A DNA stretch of 64,000 nt. Source: Persicitalea sp038235275. GTDB taxonomy: Bacteria; Bacteroidota; Bacteroidia; Cytophagales; Spirosomataceae. The stretch spans positions 1 through 64,000 of the forward strand of contig JBBSUC010000020.1 of assembly GCA_038235275.1 (NCBI GenBank). The letters run 5' to 3'. Shown piece by piece: positions 17,044 through 25,607 of this stretch. The translations under genes were made by a program, and so were the position numbers. Numbering within the stretch: the first letter of the stretch is position 1; every line of letters begins with the position of its first letter. A model generated the notes under the pieces. The model saw only the letters and a list, made by a program, of their open reading frames with translations, did not search any database and was not told the origin of the DNA.

Positions 17044-18333
17044 TTACACCTTCACCCTTTCCATTCTTGGCACAAAGAAGTGCATCACTACCCAGGCAAT
17101 CAGGTAAGCCGAGCCGCACATAATGAAGATGATGTTGTAGCCGCTGCTGATGTCGCCACGAGCGGAGAAAGTATCCAGGATTTGGCCCACGATGTAAGGG
17201 AAAAGCACGCCGCCGAGCGAACCCGCCATGCCGCCGATGCCCACAATGGAACTCACTGCCCGTCGCGGGAACATATCCGAAGCCGTGGTAAAAATATTGG
17301 CACTCCACGCCTGGTGCGCCGCGCAGGCGAGACTAATGAAAGCCACCGCCATCCAGATGCTGGTAGCGTGGGTGGCAAACACGATGGGAATCACCAGGAA
17401 GGCATACAACAGCATAGTCGACTTGCGGGCTTTGAACACAGGCCAACCCCTTTTGATCAGCCAACCCGACAAATAGCCGCCCCCAATGCTACCCACGGTA
17501 CTCGCCGAATAAACCACCACCAGCGGTAAACTTGGCTTCGTGAGGTCCAAAGCGAAAATCTCGGCGAAGTAGGAGGGGAGCCAAAAGAGAAAAAACCACC
17601 AGATAGGATCGGTCAAAAATTTGCCAAATACGTAGGCCCAGGTCTGGCGCACGCGGAAAAGCTTCAGCCAGGGAATGGGTTTTTCGTCCGAATCATCGTC
17701 GGCATCGCTGTTAATATGTTCGAGTTCGGCTCTGGAAATACCCTTTTTGCGCGTGGGGACTTCATAAATAAACCACCAGAATACCAACCAAATAAAACCG
17801 ATGGCCCCCGTAATGATAAATGCTTCCTGCCAGCCGTAAGCTCCTAAGATCCAGGGAACCATGATGGGAGCCACCACTGCTCCAATGTTCGTCCCGGAAT
17901 TGAACAGCCCCGTGGCAAAGGCCCGCTCCCGCTTGGGAAACCATTCGGCGACTGCCTTGATGGAGGCCGGGAAGTTACCCGCCTCACCCAGGCCCAGCGT
18001 AGCCCGCCAGAAAGCGAAGCCCATGGTGCTTTTGGCCAGCGCGTGGCCCATAGCCGCAATACTCCAAATAACTAAGGAAAGACCTAGGCCAATCTTGGTG
18101 CCAACCTTGTCGATGATCCGCCCAAAAATAACGTAACCCAGGGCGTAAGAGGCTGTGAAAGCCATGACGACGTTGGCATAATCACTTTCGGTCCAATCAA
18201 AATCTAAGGCAAGTGCCGGTTTTAAAAGACCGATCACCTGGCGGTCGAGGTAGTTGATAGTAGTGGCGAAGAAGAGGAGGATAACGACCGTCCAGCGGTA
18301 GGTCTTGGTTTTTGGTTCGATGAGTTCGGCCAT
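17044..18333 (-). CDS. MFS transporter, ExuT-like (anion:cation symporter family)
   Basis: A 429-residue, 12-helix major facilitator protein. The N-terminus RWTVVILLFFATTINYLDRQVIGLLKPAL is the signature of the ACS group, which includes hexuronate, galactonate and glucarate symporters. RATLGLGEAGNFPASIKAVAEWFPKRERAFATGLFNSGTNIGA is the conserved cytosolic loop between helices 4 and 5. The probable substrate is a sugar acid such as a hexuronate. It lies 136 bp downstream of a Tat-exported sugar isomerase-like gene on the same strand, suggesting a small carbohydrate-use operon. Confidence 0.85.
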   Translation of the reverse strand: MAELIEPKTKTYRWTVVILLFFATTINYLDRQVIGLLKPALALDFDWTESDYANVVMAFTASYALGYVIFGRIIDKVGTKIGLGLSLVIWSIAAMGHALAKSTMGFAFWRATLGLGEAGNFPASIKAVAEWFPKRERAFATGLFNSGTNIGAVVAPIMVPWILGAYGWQEAFIITGAIGFIWLVFWWFIYEVPTRKKGISRAELEHINSDADDDSDEKPIPWLKLFRVRQTWAYVFGKFLTDPIWWFFLFWLPSYFAEIFALDLTKPSLPLVVVYSASTVGSIGGGYLSGWLIKRGWPVFKARKSTMLLYAFLVIPIVFATHATSIWMAVAFISLACAAHQAWSANIFTTASDMFPRRAVSSIVGIGGMAGSLGGVLFPYIVGQILDTFSARGDISSGYNIIFIMCGSAYLIAWVVMHFFVPRMERVKV

Positions 18334-18469
18334 TTGGAATGGTTTGGTAAGCTAGTTGGATTCGGGGTAAAAGAGAGTGGAGGTGATTTTCTCCCCGTTG
18401 CTGAATGAAAAGACGCGAAATTTGCCCGCCGACCCCGGAAAAAAGGATGGAAATTTATGAATAGGCGGG

Positions 18470-19360
18470 TCAGATAAAGCCGTAATCTTTGAATCTTCGC
18501 AGATCGTAGCTTACCGCTTCCAGCGGCGTTCTGCTGCCGTATGATTCCTGCTCGATGATCCAGTACTTGACCGGCGTATGCTTCTTAGCAAAGGCCAAAA
18601 TCTCCTCCATATCCAGCGAGCCAGTACCCAGCAAGGTGCTTTCTTCCTTGCCCGGCGCGCGATCCTTTACGTGCAGCGACTCGAATTGGTGCGGGTAGCG
18701 GCGCAGCCAGTACATGGGGTCAGCCCCGGCGATGGCCATGTTGCAGGTGTCCAGTTGCTGGCAAATATTGGCCAGACTCCAGTTGCGCAGCATATACTCG
18801 TAAATGGGTTGGTCGGCGTAATTATTCTCGAATTCCACCTTGTGGTTATGAAAACCAAAGCGCAGCCCCGCCGCCCGACAGATTTCCCCGCTGCGCTCGT
18901 AAGCTGCCACGCCGCGTTTCATCTCATCGGGCTGCGTCAGGTCCCACTCGAACCAGGGAGAAATGAGGTACTCCTGACCGACGGTCAGCGCGTCTTCGAT
19001 GGTTTGTTTCCAGGCGTCGGTCACGTCGTTCTGAGCTTCCAGCCAGTAGGCTTTATGGAAAATAGTGTGCGAGGAGGGCATCGTCAATTCCGCATCTTTC
19101 AGGTTTTTTTTAAATTCCGGGGCCGAAAACCCGTAAAACTTTCGGTCGCGGTAATCGGCGTGTTCCACTTCCTTATAGCCGACCTTCGCCACGGCTTTCA
19201 GCGTACCGACCGGGTCTTTTTTCATAGCATCCCGCACGGAATATAGTTGCAGTCCGATGTGATAAACCTTTATATTGGGCGCACTTTGTAAGGGCAGACT
19301 CGCCGCTAACGCAGCGGCTCCGGCTTGCAGGAAATGACGGCGACTGATTGAATTTTGCAT
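18470..19360 (-). CDS. Tat-exported sugar phosphate isomerase/epimerase-like protein
   Basis: A 296-residue TIM-barrel protein of the xylose isomerase-like/AP-endonuclease-2 superfamily. It has a twin-arginine signal, ISRRHFLQAGAAALAASLPL, so the mature enzyme is periplasmic. Metal-binding-type residues are visible in FGFHNHKVEFE, QQLDTCN, ESLHVKDR and WIIEQES. Members in Bacteroidota are usually annotated as sugar phosphate isomerases or 3-keto-glycoside-type enzymes; the substrate is not known here. It is the first gene of a pair with the ExuT-like transporter. Confidence 0.85.
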   Translation of the reverse strand: MQNSISRRHFLQAGAAALAASLPLQSAPNIKVYHIGLQLYSVRDAMKKDPVGTLKAVAKVGYKEVEHADYRDRKFYGFSAPEFKKNLKDAELTMPSSHTIFHKAYWLEAQNDVTDAWKQTIEDALTVGQEYLISPWFEWDLTQPDEMKRGVAAYERSGEICRAAGLRFGFHNHKVEFENNYADQPIYEYMLRNWSLANICQQLDTCNMAIAGADPMYWLRRYPHQFESLHVKDRAPGKEESTLLGTGSLDMEEILAFAKKHTPVKYWIIEQESYGSRTPLEAVSYDLRRFKDYGFI

Positions 19361-19507
19361 TCAGATGTTGATTAAAATCAGGCTTTGAAGATAAGGCAAT
19401 TTGTCCGTATTGCCGATTATGTTTTATTTCGACCAATGATTAGGACAGCACGGTTCCGACTGTCTTTCGGACGTGTCCGTTTAATTTTCACCCAAAAAGG
19501 ATTTTAC

Positions 19508-20044
19508 ATGGAGTTGTGTACCAAACGCTTAATGTTGAAAGAAATGATCCTGGACGATGTGGACGACATCCATCGTCTGCATTGCACCGAGGAGGTTGAG
19601 CGATTCAACACCATTGGTATCCCGAAGCACAAGGGCGACACCATTGAGGTAATGCTGGCGGCGGTCGAGGACCGGGAATCGGCGGAGCGCACGCAATATG
19701 CCTGGACAATTAGGCTCGCCGAAGGCAGCGAATTTGCGGGGGAGGCAGGCATGAGTCTGTCCGGCGATCGCTTCCGGCAGGGGGAAATTCATTACAGTTT
19801 ATTCCCCGCTCACTGGGAAAAAGGCTACGCGACCGAAATCGTGAAGTGTCTCATCTCATTTGGATTTAGGCAACTGAAATTACATCGGGTCCACGCCGGC
19901 GTGTGTACCGAGAACCAGCGCTCGATTCGCGTTCTGGAAAAGGCGGGCATGAGTCGCGAAGGACTGCACCGTAAAATTCTGCCGATTCGGAACGAATGGA
20001 AGGATAATTTTCACTACGCTATCGTGGAAGACGATCCATTTTGA
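19508..20044 (+). CDS. GNAT family N-acetyltransferase (RimJ/RimL-like)
   Basis: A 178-residue acetyltransferase. It starts at the ATG at 19508 (MELCTKRLMLKEMILDDVDDIHRLH), the usual beginning of RimJ/RimL-type GNATs; an in-frame upstream extension to 19385 overlaps the promoter region of the divergent isomerase and looks non-coding. The acetyl-CoA site is the PAHWEKGYATEIVKCLISFGF segment near residues 98-118, followed by LHRVHAGVCTENQRSIRVLEKAGM. The target may be a protein N-terminus, an amino acid or an antibiotic. It stands alone and ends before a strong palindrome. Confidence 0.87.
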   Translation: MELCTKRLMLKEMILDDVDDIHRLHCTEEVERFNTIGIPKHKGDTIEVMLAAVEDRESAERTQYAWTIRLAEGSEFAGEAGMSLSGDRFRQGEIHYSLFPAHWEKGYATEIVKCLISFGFRQLKLHRVHAGVCTENQRSIRVLEKAGMSREGLHRKILPIRNEWKDNFHYAIVEDDPF

Positions 20045-20141
20045 AGGATGAAAAATGTTTTTCGTATTTATGGAGAAAAAGGAATGCAGGAAAAAATGCC
20101 GCAAGTATAAAAGCTAAAAAGGGCTGAACTAGAAGCTAAAA

Positions 20142-20185
20142 AAAAGGCGGGGCAGATTTGAATATTCAAATCTGCCCCGCCTTTT
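20142..20185. terminator. Perfect 44-bp palindrome, bidirectional terminator
   Basis: A perfect inverted repeat with two 22-nt arms (20142-20163 and 20164-20185) centred on GAATATTC, with A/T runs at both ends and a GC-rich middle (GGCGGGGCAG). It lies between the convergent genes ending at 20044 and 20206. The eight-A run at its left gives the stronger T tract to minus-strand transcripts. Confidence 0.85.
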
Positions 20186-20205
20186 AAAAAGAGCAAGCTT
20201 GGAGA

Positions 20206-20658
20206 TTACTCCTCGCTGGTCGTCTTGCGACCCGGACGCTTGCCCCTAGCGGTTGCTGTATTCAGTTTCAGTTCAAAAGCATTTGAATCGCCATACTCGA
20301 ACGGCTTGATGTCAAAAGTATATTTTTTATTCTGCACATCGAGTCCACTCTTATCCAGGATCGGACCCAGCGAAAGAAAGAAATTACGACCGCTTTCTTC
20401 CATTTCAAAGACGCCTTCTTCTCCGCGCGATGCGGGTACCAGAAAGAGGGACTTCAACTTACGCTTCTTCTCGGGTTTACCGATTCTGAAAGCAGAGTTT
20501 TGTGGTTCGATACCTGCTTCTTCGGCCGATTTCTGGGGGATAATAATCTTACCAGTCGACGTAATGTAGCCTGTATTGTAAGACTTAGAGGCCTTCTCAG
20601 TTGTTTTTTTAGGAGCAACGTTCTCTTCGGGGGTAAAAAAACTGATTTCTTGCATCAT
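20206..20658 (-). CDS. Hypothetical protein, 150 aa, basic
   Basis: Unrecognised. It begins MMQEISFFTPEE and has a lysine/serine-rich segment (residues ~16-27), then NTGYITSTGKIIIPQKSAEEAGI, which faintly recalls an AbrB/SpoVT-type swapped-hairpin element, and ends with a basic tail TARGKRPGRKTTSEE. No signal peptide or membrane helix is seen, so it is probably cytosolic, perhaps nucleic-acid-binding. It is a single-gene unit closed by the 20142-20185 palindrome. The AbrB comparison is a weak impression only. Confidence 0.6.
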   Translation of the reverse strand: MMQEISFFTPEENVAPKKTTEKASKSYNTGYITSTGKIIIPQKSAEEAGIEPQNSAFRIGKPEKKRKLKSLFLVPASRGEEGVFEMEESGRNFFLSLGPILDKSGLDVQNKKYTFDIKPFEYGDSNAFELKLNTATARGKRPGRKTTSEE

Positions 20659-20895
20659 TATACTGTAGTTTTTTGGTGATTTATTTTTGCAAATATTGCA
20701 TTTCTTTTTAAGAAGATTGTGGTAATTAATGCAATAAATAAGAATGAAACGTCAAAAGAATATGTGGTATTGGACCTGCTCAACAGACATGTGTCCTGAT
20801 CGTGCGTCCTGAATTTTGCGTACCTGCCGGGGGCACATCATGATCGTGTGGCTACGAGAATTGGGATCCATTTATGCGTGAATGATCGAGTATGG

Positions 20896-20914
20896 TATTT
20901 TTGCGTTACTTTTG
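20896..20914 (+). promoter_or_regulatory. Possible cbpA-cbpM promoter boxes
   Basis: In the 296-bp space before cbpA there are two TAnnTTTG-type boxes: TATTTTTG (20896-20903) and TACTTTTG (20907-20914), about 40-60 bp upstream of the ATG at 20955. No clear -33 partner was seen. The rest of this intergenic stretch (20659-20895) shows nothing else. Confidence 0.35.
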
Positions 20915-20954
20915 GAAGCGCTATTTGTGCGTTTAAAACCCGAATGAGATTGGA

Positions 20955-21878
20955 ATGGAATATATAGATTATTACAAAGTGCTGGGCGTGAAAAAAGACG
21001 CCACGGAGGCTGAAATCAAGAAAGCTTACCGCAAACTGGCCCGCAAGCACCATCCCGACATCAACCCCGACGATAAGGATGCCGAGAAAAAATTCCAGCA
21101 AATCAACGAAGCCAATCAGGTGTTGAGCGACCCCGAAAATCGTAAAAAGTACGATAAATACGGCAAAGACTGGAAACACGCCGAGGAATTTGAGAAAGCG
21201 GGACAGCAGCGGCAATACAGCAGCAGTAACCAGGCCGGTGGTTCTGGCAGTGGCGGTAATTTTTCGGGTGGTGATTTTTCTGATTTTTTCGAGTCGATGT
21301 TCGGTGGAGGGGCGTCTTCTTTCGGCGGTGCATCGTCGGGTTCCTGGGGTGGAAGCCGATCCTTCAAAGGCCAGGATTTTCAGGCCCAGATGCGGTTGGA
21401 GTTGCGCGAGGTTTACGAAACCCACAAGCGGACTATCACCGTCAATGGCAAAAATATCCGTTTGACCATCCCGGCAGGCGTCGCCGATGGGCAGGTTATT
21501 AAAATAACCGCTTATGGCGGCGAAGGGGCCAACGGCGGACCAAAGGGTGATTTGTACCTTACCTTCACCATTGACAACCGCACTCCTTTCCAACGCGACG
21601 GTGACAACTTGTACGCCAATGCAGATGTCGATCTATACAAAGCTGTGTTGGGTGGAGAAATAACGGTGGACACCTTCGACGGGAAAGTAAAACTGAAAGT
21701 GCCGCCCGGCACCCAAAGTGGCACAAAAGTGAAGTTGAAAGGAAAAGGGTTTCCCGTTTATAAAAAAGAGGGTTCTTCTGGCGATTTGTACCTGACTTAC
21801 CAAGTGCAAATTCCGACCGATCTTACCGAAAAACAGAAGGAATTGTTTACCGAACTTGCCAACCTGAGCGCGTCATGA
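20955..21878 (+). CDS. cbpA: Type B J-domain co-chaperone (CbpA-like)
   Basis: A 307-residue Hsp40. The J domain is at residues 1-70 with the HPD motif at 33-35 (RKHHPDINPDD), followed by a Gly/Ser/Phe-rich linker (residues ~85-135) and two beta-barrel substrate-binding domains (LELREVYETHKRTI...; DLYKAVLGGEI.VDTFDGKVKLKVPPGTQSGTKVKLKGKG). There is no zinc-finger cluster, so it belongs to the DnaJB/CbpA type. It stimulates DnaK ATPase. Its stop overlaps the cbpM start by 4 bp (ATGA), the usual cbpA-cbpM coupling. Confidence 0.94.
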   Translation: MEYIDYYKVLGVKKDATEAEIKKAYRKLARKHHPDINPDDKDAEKKFQQINEANQVLSDPENRKKYDKYGKDWKHAEEFEKAGQQRQYSSSNQAGGSGSGGNFSGGDFSDFFESMFGGGASSFGGASSGSWGGSRSFKGQDFQAQMRLELREVYETHKRTITVNGKNIRLTIPAGVADGQVIKITAYGGEGANGGPKGDLYLTFTIDNRTPFQRDGDNLYANADVDLYKAVLGGEITVDTFDGKVKLKVPPGTQSGTKVKLKGKGFPVYKKEGSSGDLYLTYQVQIPTDLTEKQKELFTELANLSAS

Positions 21879-22168
21879 ATACTGAAAACCTAGTACCCGT
21901 CGCCGTCCTTTGCACCCATTACCGGGTCGAAATGTCTTTTTTTAGCCGACTGGAAGAGGTCGGGCTGCTGAATTTGGAATCCATCGAGGAAACGCAATAT
22001 GTCCCCTCCGAAAGGATCGGTGAAGTGGAGAAAATCATCCGTATGCAACACGACCTGAATCTGAATCTGGAAGCAATCGACGTGGTCTTTAATTTGCTGG
22101 ATAAAGTCAATGGTTTGCAGAACGAATTGCGGACCGCGAAGCGCAGGTTACGTCTTTACGAATTATAA
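21875..22168 (+). CDS. cbpM: Chaperone modulator CbpM
   Basis: A 97-residue helical protein of the CbpM/MerR-like fold that binds the J domain of CbpA and modulates it. Typical features are the N-terminal LCTHYRVEMSFFSRLEEVGLL helix pair, then ERIGEVEKIIRMQHDLNLNLEAIDVVFNLLDKV and a coiled C-terminal helix LQNELRTAKRRLRLYEL. It starts within the last codons of cbpA and is translationally coupled to it. A GC-rich hairpin terminator follows at 22222-22255. Confidence 0.9.
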   Translation: MNTENLVPVAVLCTHYRVEMSFFSRLEEVGLLNLESIEETQYVPSERIGEVEKIIRMQHDLNLNLEAIDVVFNLLDKVNGLQNELRTAKRRLRLYEL

Positions 22169-22221
22169 TCAATCTTTAGAAAAGACGGATTGATCGGATA
22201 AGGAATCGTGCCGAATAAACG

Positions 22222-22255
22222 AACGCCCCCCGCCGATTTATCGGCGGGGGGCGTT
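22222..22255. terminator. GC-rich terminator hairpin after cbpM
   Basis: Perfect 15-bp arms (22222-22236 and 22241-22255) with core CGCCCCCCGCCGA and loop TTTA. It lies between the convergent cbpM and the small gene ending at 22266 and probably serves both. Confidence 0.75.
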
Positions 22256-22265
22256 TCAAGTGTAA

Positions 22266-22478
22266 TTAGTCGGGCTTCACCGAAAGGTCGGGTTGTGATC
22301 CGCAGGCACCCATTGTGGCACCGACCTTTACGTACCTCTTAGCAATTTTTTTGGACACCACTTGGGTGACCCCGTAGTAGCAGACGGTTACCATGTCGTC
22401 TTCAGGAAAGCACTGGGTGCTTGAAAGTCCCACGCCAACGATAGTTAAGCAAATTGCTAGGCGTTTGATTCTTTTCAT
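22266..22478 (-). CDS. Small exported, possibly lipid-anchored protein
   Basis: A 70-residue unrecognised protein. The N-terminus MKRIKRLAICLTIVGVGLSS is a signal peptide, and a cysteine follows in LSSTQC, close to but not a canonical lipobox. The mature part is about 47 residues with further cysteines (VTVCYYG, GACGS) and a basic middle, KKIAKRYVKVG. It is probably a periplasmic or surface peptide. It lies downstream of, and on the same strand as, a SulP transporter gene, 61 bp away. Confidence 0.6.
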   Translation of the reverse strand: MKRIKRLAICLTIVGVGLSSTQCFPEDDMVTVCYYGVTQVVSKKIAKRYVKVGATMGACGSQPDLSVKPD

Positions 22479-22539
22479 AAACGAAACGAGTTTAGATGTG
22501 ATTGAAAAATTGGACGGACAAAAATATAACTTTTTTCAA

Positions 22540-24114
22540 TCAGTGACCCATTGCCATTACTTTTTTTATTCCAACCGTTTCCACCGTTATATTTTTGGAA
22601 GGCGCGGTATGATTTTTGAAATCCTGGATGATTTCCAGTACATCGTAATCAATATTCAGCGACTTGGTGCCATCTATAATAACGGTGCAGTCACGAGGTA
22701 ACATGCTGAGCGTATGGTTGATGCTGCCTTTGTTCAGAAATGTTACTTCCTGAGAAAGTTGCAGCGTAATAACCTCGCCTTCTTTCTTTTCTTCTTTTTT
22801 GTAATGGTAAGAGTGCTTATAGTTCTTACGCAGAATGAAGTAAATCGCTACCACCATACCAATGGCAATTCCTTTGAGTAAGTCAGTCATCAGAATGGCT
22901 ACAATCGTGACGATAAAGGGAACGAATTGATCCCAGCCCAACTGATACATTTTTTGGTAAAGCGATATTTTCGACAATTTATACCCCACCAAAAGCAGAA
23001 TTGCTGCCAACGCCGCCAGCGGAATCATATTGAGGAAATAGGGAATGAATATCGCCGATACCAGCAATAAAGTACCGTGTACGATGGTGGACATTTTAGT
23101 CTTGCCGCCCGAGTCGATATTGGCCGAGCTGCGGATAATCACCTGCGTAACTGGCAACCCGCCGATCAGTCCAGAAACGATATTGCCCACGCCCTGCGCT
23201 TTTAATTCGCGGTTGGTTGGGGTAGTGCGCTTGTAGGGGTCGAGTTTATCGGTGGCCTCTACCGACAGCAGCGTCTCCAGACTAGCCACGATGGCGAGGG
23301 TAAATGCCACAGTGTATACCTCGGGATTGGCAATCAGAGAGAAATCCGGTGTACTGAAGAAACTGATGAATTCCTGCGCCGAGCTGGCTACGGGTAGTTT
23401 TACCAAATGCTCGCCACCCATCGCCCACTCGGGCTTGATGGCCGCAAAAGCCAGATTAAGAATTGTTCCCAAAATTACTACGAAGAGCGCACCCGGCAAA
23501 AAGCGGAACAACTGGATTTTTTTCATGAAAGGTCGCTCAAACAAAATCAGGATCCCCAGCGAAATGAGCGAAATAATAATGGCTCCCGTGCTGCTGTATC
23601 GCACGGAGTAATAGAGTTCACTAAACGTGTTGTGACCATCAGGCTGCGAGAAAGATTCATCACCGAAAAAATCCTTATCGTAGCCGAAAGCGTGGGGTAT
23701 TTCCTTTAATATCAAGGTAATGCCAATAGCAGCGAGCATTCCTTTGATGACCGACGAAGGAAAGTAGTAGCCAATAATGCCCGCGTTGAGAAACCCGGCG
23801 ATCAATTGGATGATACCACACAGCACGATGGCCAGTAAAAGGGCTTCGAAGCTCCCCAGAGTTTCCAAAGCACCCAGGATAATTACGACTAATCCAGCCG
23901 CCGGACCCGCCACGCCGAGGGCGGAACCACTCAAAGCCCCCACCACGATACCGCCCACTATCCCGGCAATAATGCCGGAGAAAAGTCGGTTGGGATCGCC
24001 CGTGGAGGCTAGTGCCACGCCCAAGCATAGCGGCAATGCCACCAGGTACACGACCAACCCGGCGGGAATGTCGGATTTCAGGTGGGCAAACATATTTTTT
24101 TTGTCAACTGCCAT
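22540..24114 (-). CDS. SulP-family anion transporter (likely bicarbonate)
   Basis: A 524-residue membrane protein of the SLC26/SulP family. The start MAVDKKNMFAHLKSDIPAGLVVYLVALPLCLGVALASTG is typical, followed by 12-14 membrane segments with SGSALGVAGPAAGLVV and VVASLETLLSVEATDKLDPYKRTTPTNRELKAQGVGNIVSGLIGGLPVTQVI (helix 8/10 region). A short STAS-like C-terminal part follows (VTFLNKGSINHTLSMLPRDCTVIIDGTKS). It is directly downstream of a beta-carbonic anhydrase gene (42 bp), which points to bicarbonate rather than sulfate transport; this is inference from context. Confidence 0.9.
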   Translation of the reverse strand: MAVDKKNMFAHLKSDIPAGLVVYLVALPLCLGVALASTGDPNRLFSGIIAGIVGGIVVGALSGSALGVAGPAAGLVVIILGALETLGSFEALLLAIVLCGIIQLIAGFLNAGIIGYYFPSSVIKGMLAAIGITLILKEIPHAFGYDKDFFGDESFSQPDGHNTFSELYYSVRYSSTGAIIISLISLGILILFERPFMKKIQLFRFLPGALFVVILGTILNLAFAAIKPEWAMGGEHLVKLPVASSAQEFISFFSTPDFSLIANPEVYTVAFTLAIVASLETLLSVEATDKLDPYKRTTPTNRELKAQGVGNIVSGLIGGLPVTQVIIRSSANIDSGGKTKMSTIVHGTLLLVSAIFIPYFLNMIPLAALAAILLLVGYKLSKISLYQKMYQLGWDQFVPFIVTIVAILMTDLLKGIAIGMVVAIYFILRKNYKHSYHYKKEEKKEGEVITLQLSQEVTFLNKGSINHTLSMLPRDCTVIIDGTKSLNIDYDVLEIIQDFKNHTAPSKNITVETVGIKKVMAMGH

Positions 24115-24156
24115 ATTTCTTGTTTATAAATTCAAATGTGAGTGATTGCAGGAGTG

Positions 24157-24804
24157 TCAGACTTCTTCGCTTTTATCGAAGACATAGAAGTTTTCCAGGT
24201 CTTTGGTATTTTCGGCCATGACGTTCAGGTCCTTCAACAGGCCGTTGGCGACATCATAGACCATGCCGTGAATTTCCAGGAAACGATTTTGCTCCCAAGC
24301 CATTTGCACGATGGATGTTTTGGACAAATCCATGACCTGCTCGTGGACGTTCAGCTCGCATAGCCGGTTGCTGCGCTGAGTCATATCCTCGATGGCATCC
24401 AGTTCATCCTTGTACAGACGATACACGTCCTTGATATGCCGCAGCCAGTTGTCGATGAGTCCTACTGACTTGTTACCCATTGCGGCGTTGATGCCCCCGC
24501 AGCCGTAATGTCCGCAGACGATGATGTGCTTCACCTGTAGCACGTTGACGGCATAGTCCAGCACACTCAGCATATTCATGTCGGTGTGGATGACCATGTT
24601 GGCGATGTTGCGATGCACGAAAACGTCGCCGGGCGTAGTACCCGTAATTTGGTTAGCGGGTACCCGACTGTCGGCGCAACCGATCCATAAGAACTGAGGA
24701 TTTTGGCCATTGGCGAGTTTGTCGAAAAATGTGGGGTCTTCTTCGTTCATCTGGGCGACCCACTGGCGGTTGTTTTCAAATAATTGCTGATAGGACTTAG
24801 GCAT
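24157..24804 (-). CDS. Beta-class carbonic anhydrase
   Basis: A 215-residue zinc enzyme interconverting CO2 and bicarbonate in the cytoplasm. Zinc ligands and catalytic dyad are in place: C43, D45 and R47 in IGCADSRV, and H99 and C102 in CGHYGCGG. GDVFVHRNIANMV and the C-terminal YDVANGLLKDL segment are standard for the clade. It is cotranscribed with a SulP transporter downstream, so the pair probably takes up and equilibrates inorganic carbon. Confidence 0.95.
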   Translation of the reverse strand: MPKSYQQLFENNRQWVAQMNEEDPTFFDKLANGQNPQFLWIGCADSRVPANQITGTTPGDVFVHRNIANMVIHTDMNMLSVLDYAVNVLQVKHIIVCGHYGCGGINAAMGNKSVGLIDNWLRHIKDVYRLYKDELDAIEDMTQRSNRLCELNVHEQVMDLSKTSIVQMAWEQNRFLEIHGMVYDVANGLLKDLNVMAENTKDLENFYVFDKSEEV

Positions 24805-25062
24805 AATGATTGGCTTTTAGAGGATTTATGAATAAAAACGAAGGAACACGATCACCCCGGTGATGAGCCAGGGGCAAACGTTGCGAAAGAGCAGGGAAAT
24901 ACTGTTAGGAAATTGAGCCACCACCGGATTCGTCTGACTACGCCGGAAACGACGGCTACTTTGCCCAAAAATATCTTTCAGGTAAAGCTAGTAAACTGTC
25001 AACAAATCAGTGAATAAATCCTGAAAGTTAACCGAATACCCTAAACTTAGGGCAAGGTTGAC

Positions 25063-25350
25063 TCAGGAAATAGCAGAATCGGGCGGAGAGAAGAAGCTGT
25101 CCGGTGCGATCTGCCTGACCGCAAGCAAAGGATAGGCGTAAGATGCCCTGTTTGCAGACTGTAAATTGGGAAAGGAAATGCCCGGTAGAAGGGCAGGGAA
25201 GAAAGCGAGTGTCACTTCCGATTCGTCGGTGTCAGAAGGCTCACAGTCTTCGAGTTGAACAGTTTCATTTTCCTGCGCGAATTCCCAGCCGTTGGCTAGA
25301 CTGCCGACGAGACAAAGGCTCCAGAGAAATATGAAAAGTCCTAATTTCAT
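25063..25350 (-). CDS. Small exported hypothetical protein
   Basis: A 95-residue protein, not recognised. It has a clear signal peptide (MKLGLFIFLWSLCLVGSLANG), then an acidic patch (QLEDCEPSDTDESE) and a proline/serine-rich tail. The mature part is short and looks partly disordered. It is a lone gene in a sparsely coding stretch (24805-25607), upstream of the carbonic anhydrase unit. The signal peptide is the main argument that it is real. Confidence 0.5.
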   Translation of the reverse strand: MKLGLFIFLWSLCLVGSLANGWEFAQENETVQLEDCEPSDTDESEVTLAFFPALLPGISFPNLQSANRASYAYPLLAVRQIAPDSFFSPPDSAIS

Positions 25351-25405
25351 TAGGTTAGTTCGTGAATTTGAGACTACCTAACACAAAAAATACAAAAATT
25401 GTTGC

Positions 25406-25525
25406 TCAATTTGACCGCTTATAGCGATCATAGCCCTTTTCGTGCCTTTCCAGCCAACGGCCCACGATAAACGCAGAACCTAGCAATGCGGAATAAAATA
25501 CCAGGGCAATAATATTCATGAACAT
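25406..25525 (-). CDS. Very small membrane protein, 39 aa
   Basis: A short open frame reading MFMNIIALVFYSALLGSAFI then VGRWLERHEKGYDRYKRSN. One membrane helix (residues ~4-22) is followed by a strongly basic, tyrosine-containing cytosolic tail, the classic layout of bacterial small membrane proteins. An alternative start is the second Met (25519). It lies between hisB and the 25063-25350 gene on the same strand. Coding is inferred from the helix-plus-positive-tail pattern; no family is recognised. Confidence 0.45.
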   Translation of the reverse strand: MFMNIIALVFYSALLGSAFIVGRWLERHEKGYDRYKRSN

Positions 25526-25607
25526 AATGAGTGCGGTTTTTGGGTAAATGTCCTTTTCGGCAAAAATACGGACAGAAAACGAGTTAGACGAATCTTTTAC
25601 AAAAAAA

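Noticed and set aside
24823..24985. Minus-strand open stretch whose end reads like a membrane helix (CPWLITGVIVFLRFYS)
   Set aside because: No ATG start is available before a stop codon upstream; only internal GTGs. Could be a decayed gene but evidence is too thin.
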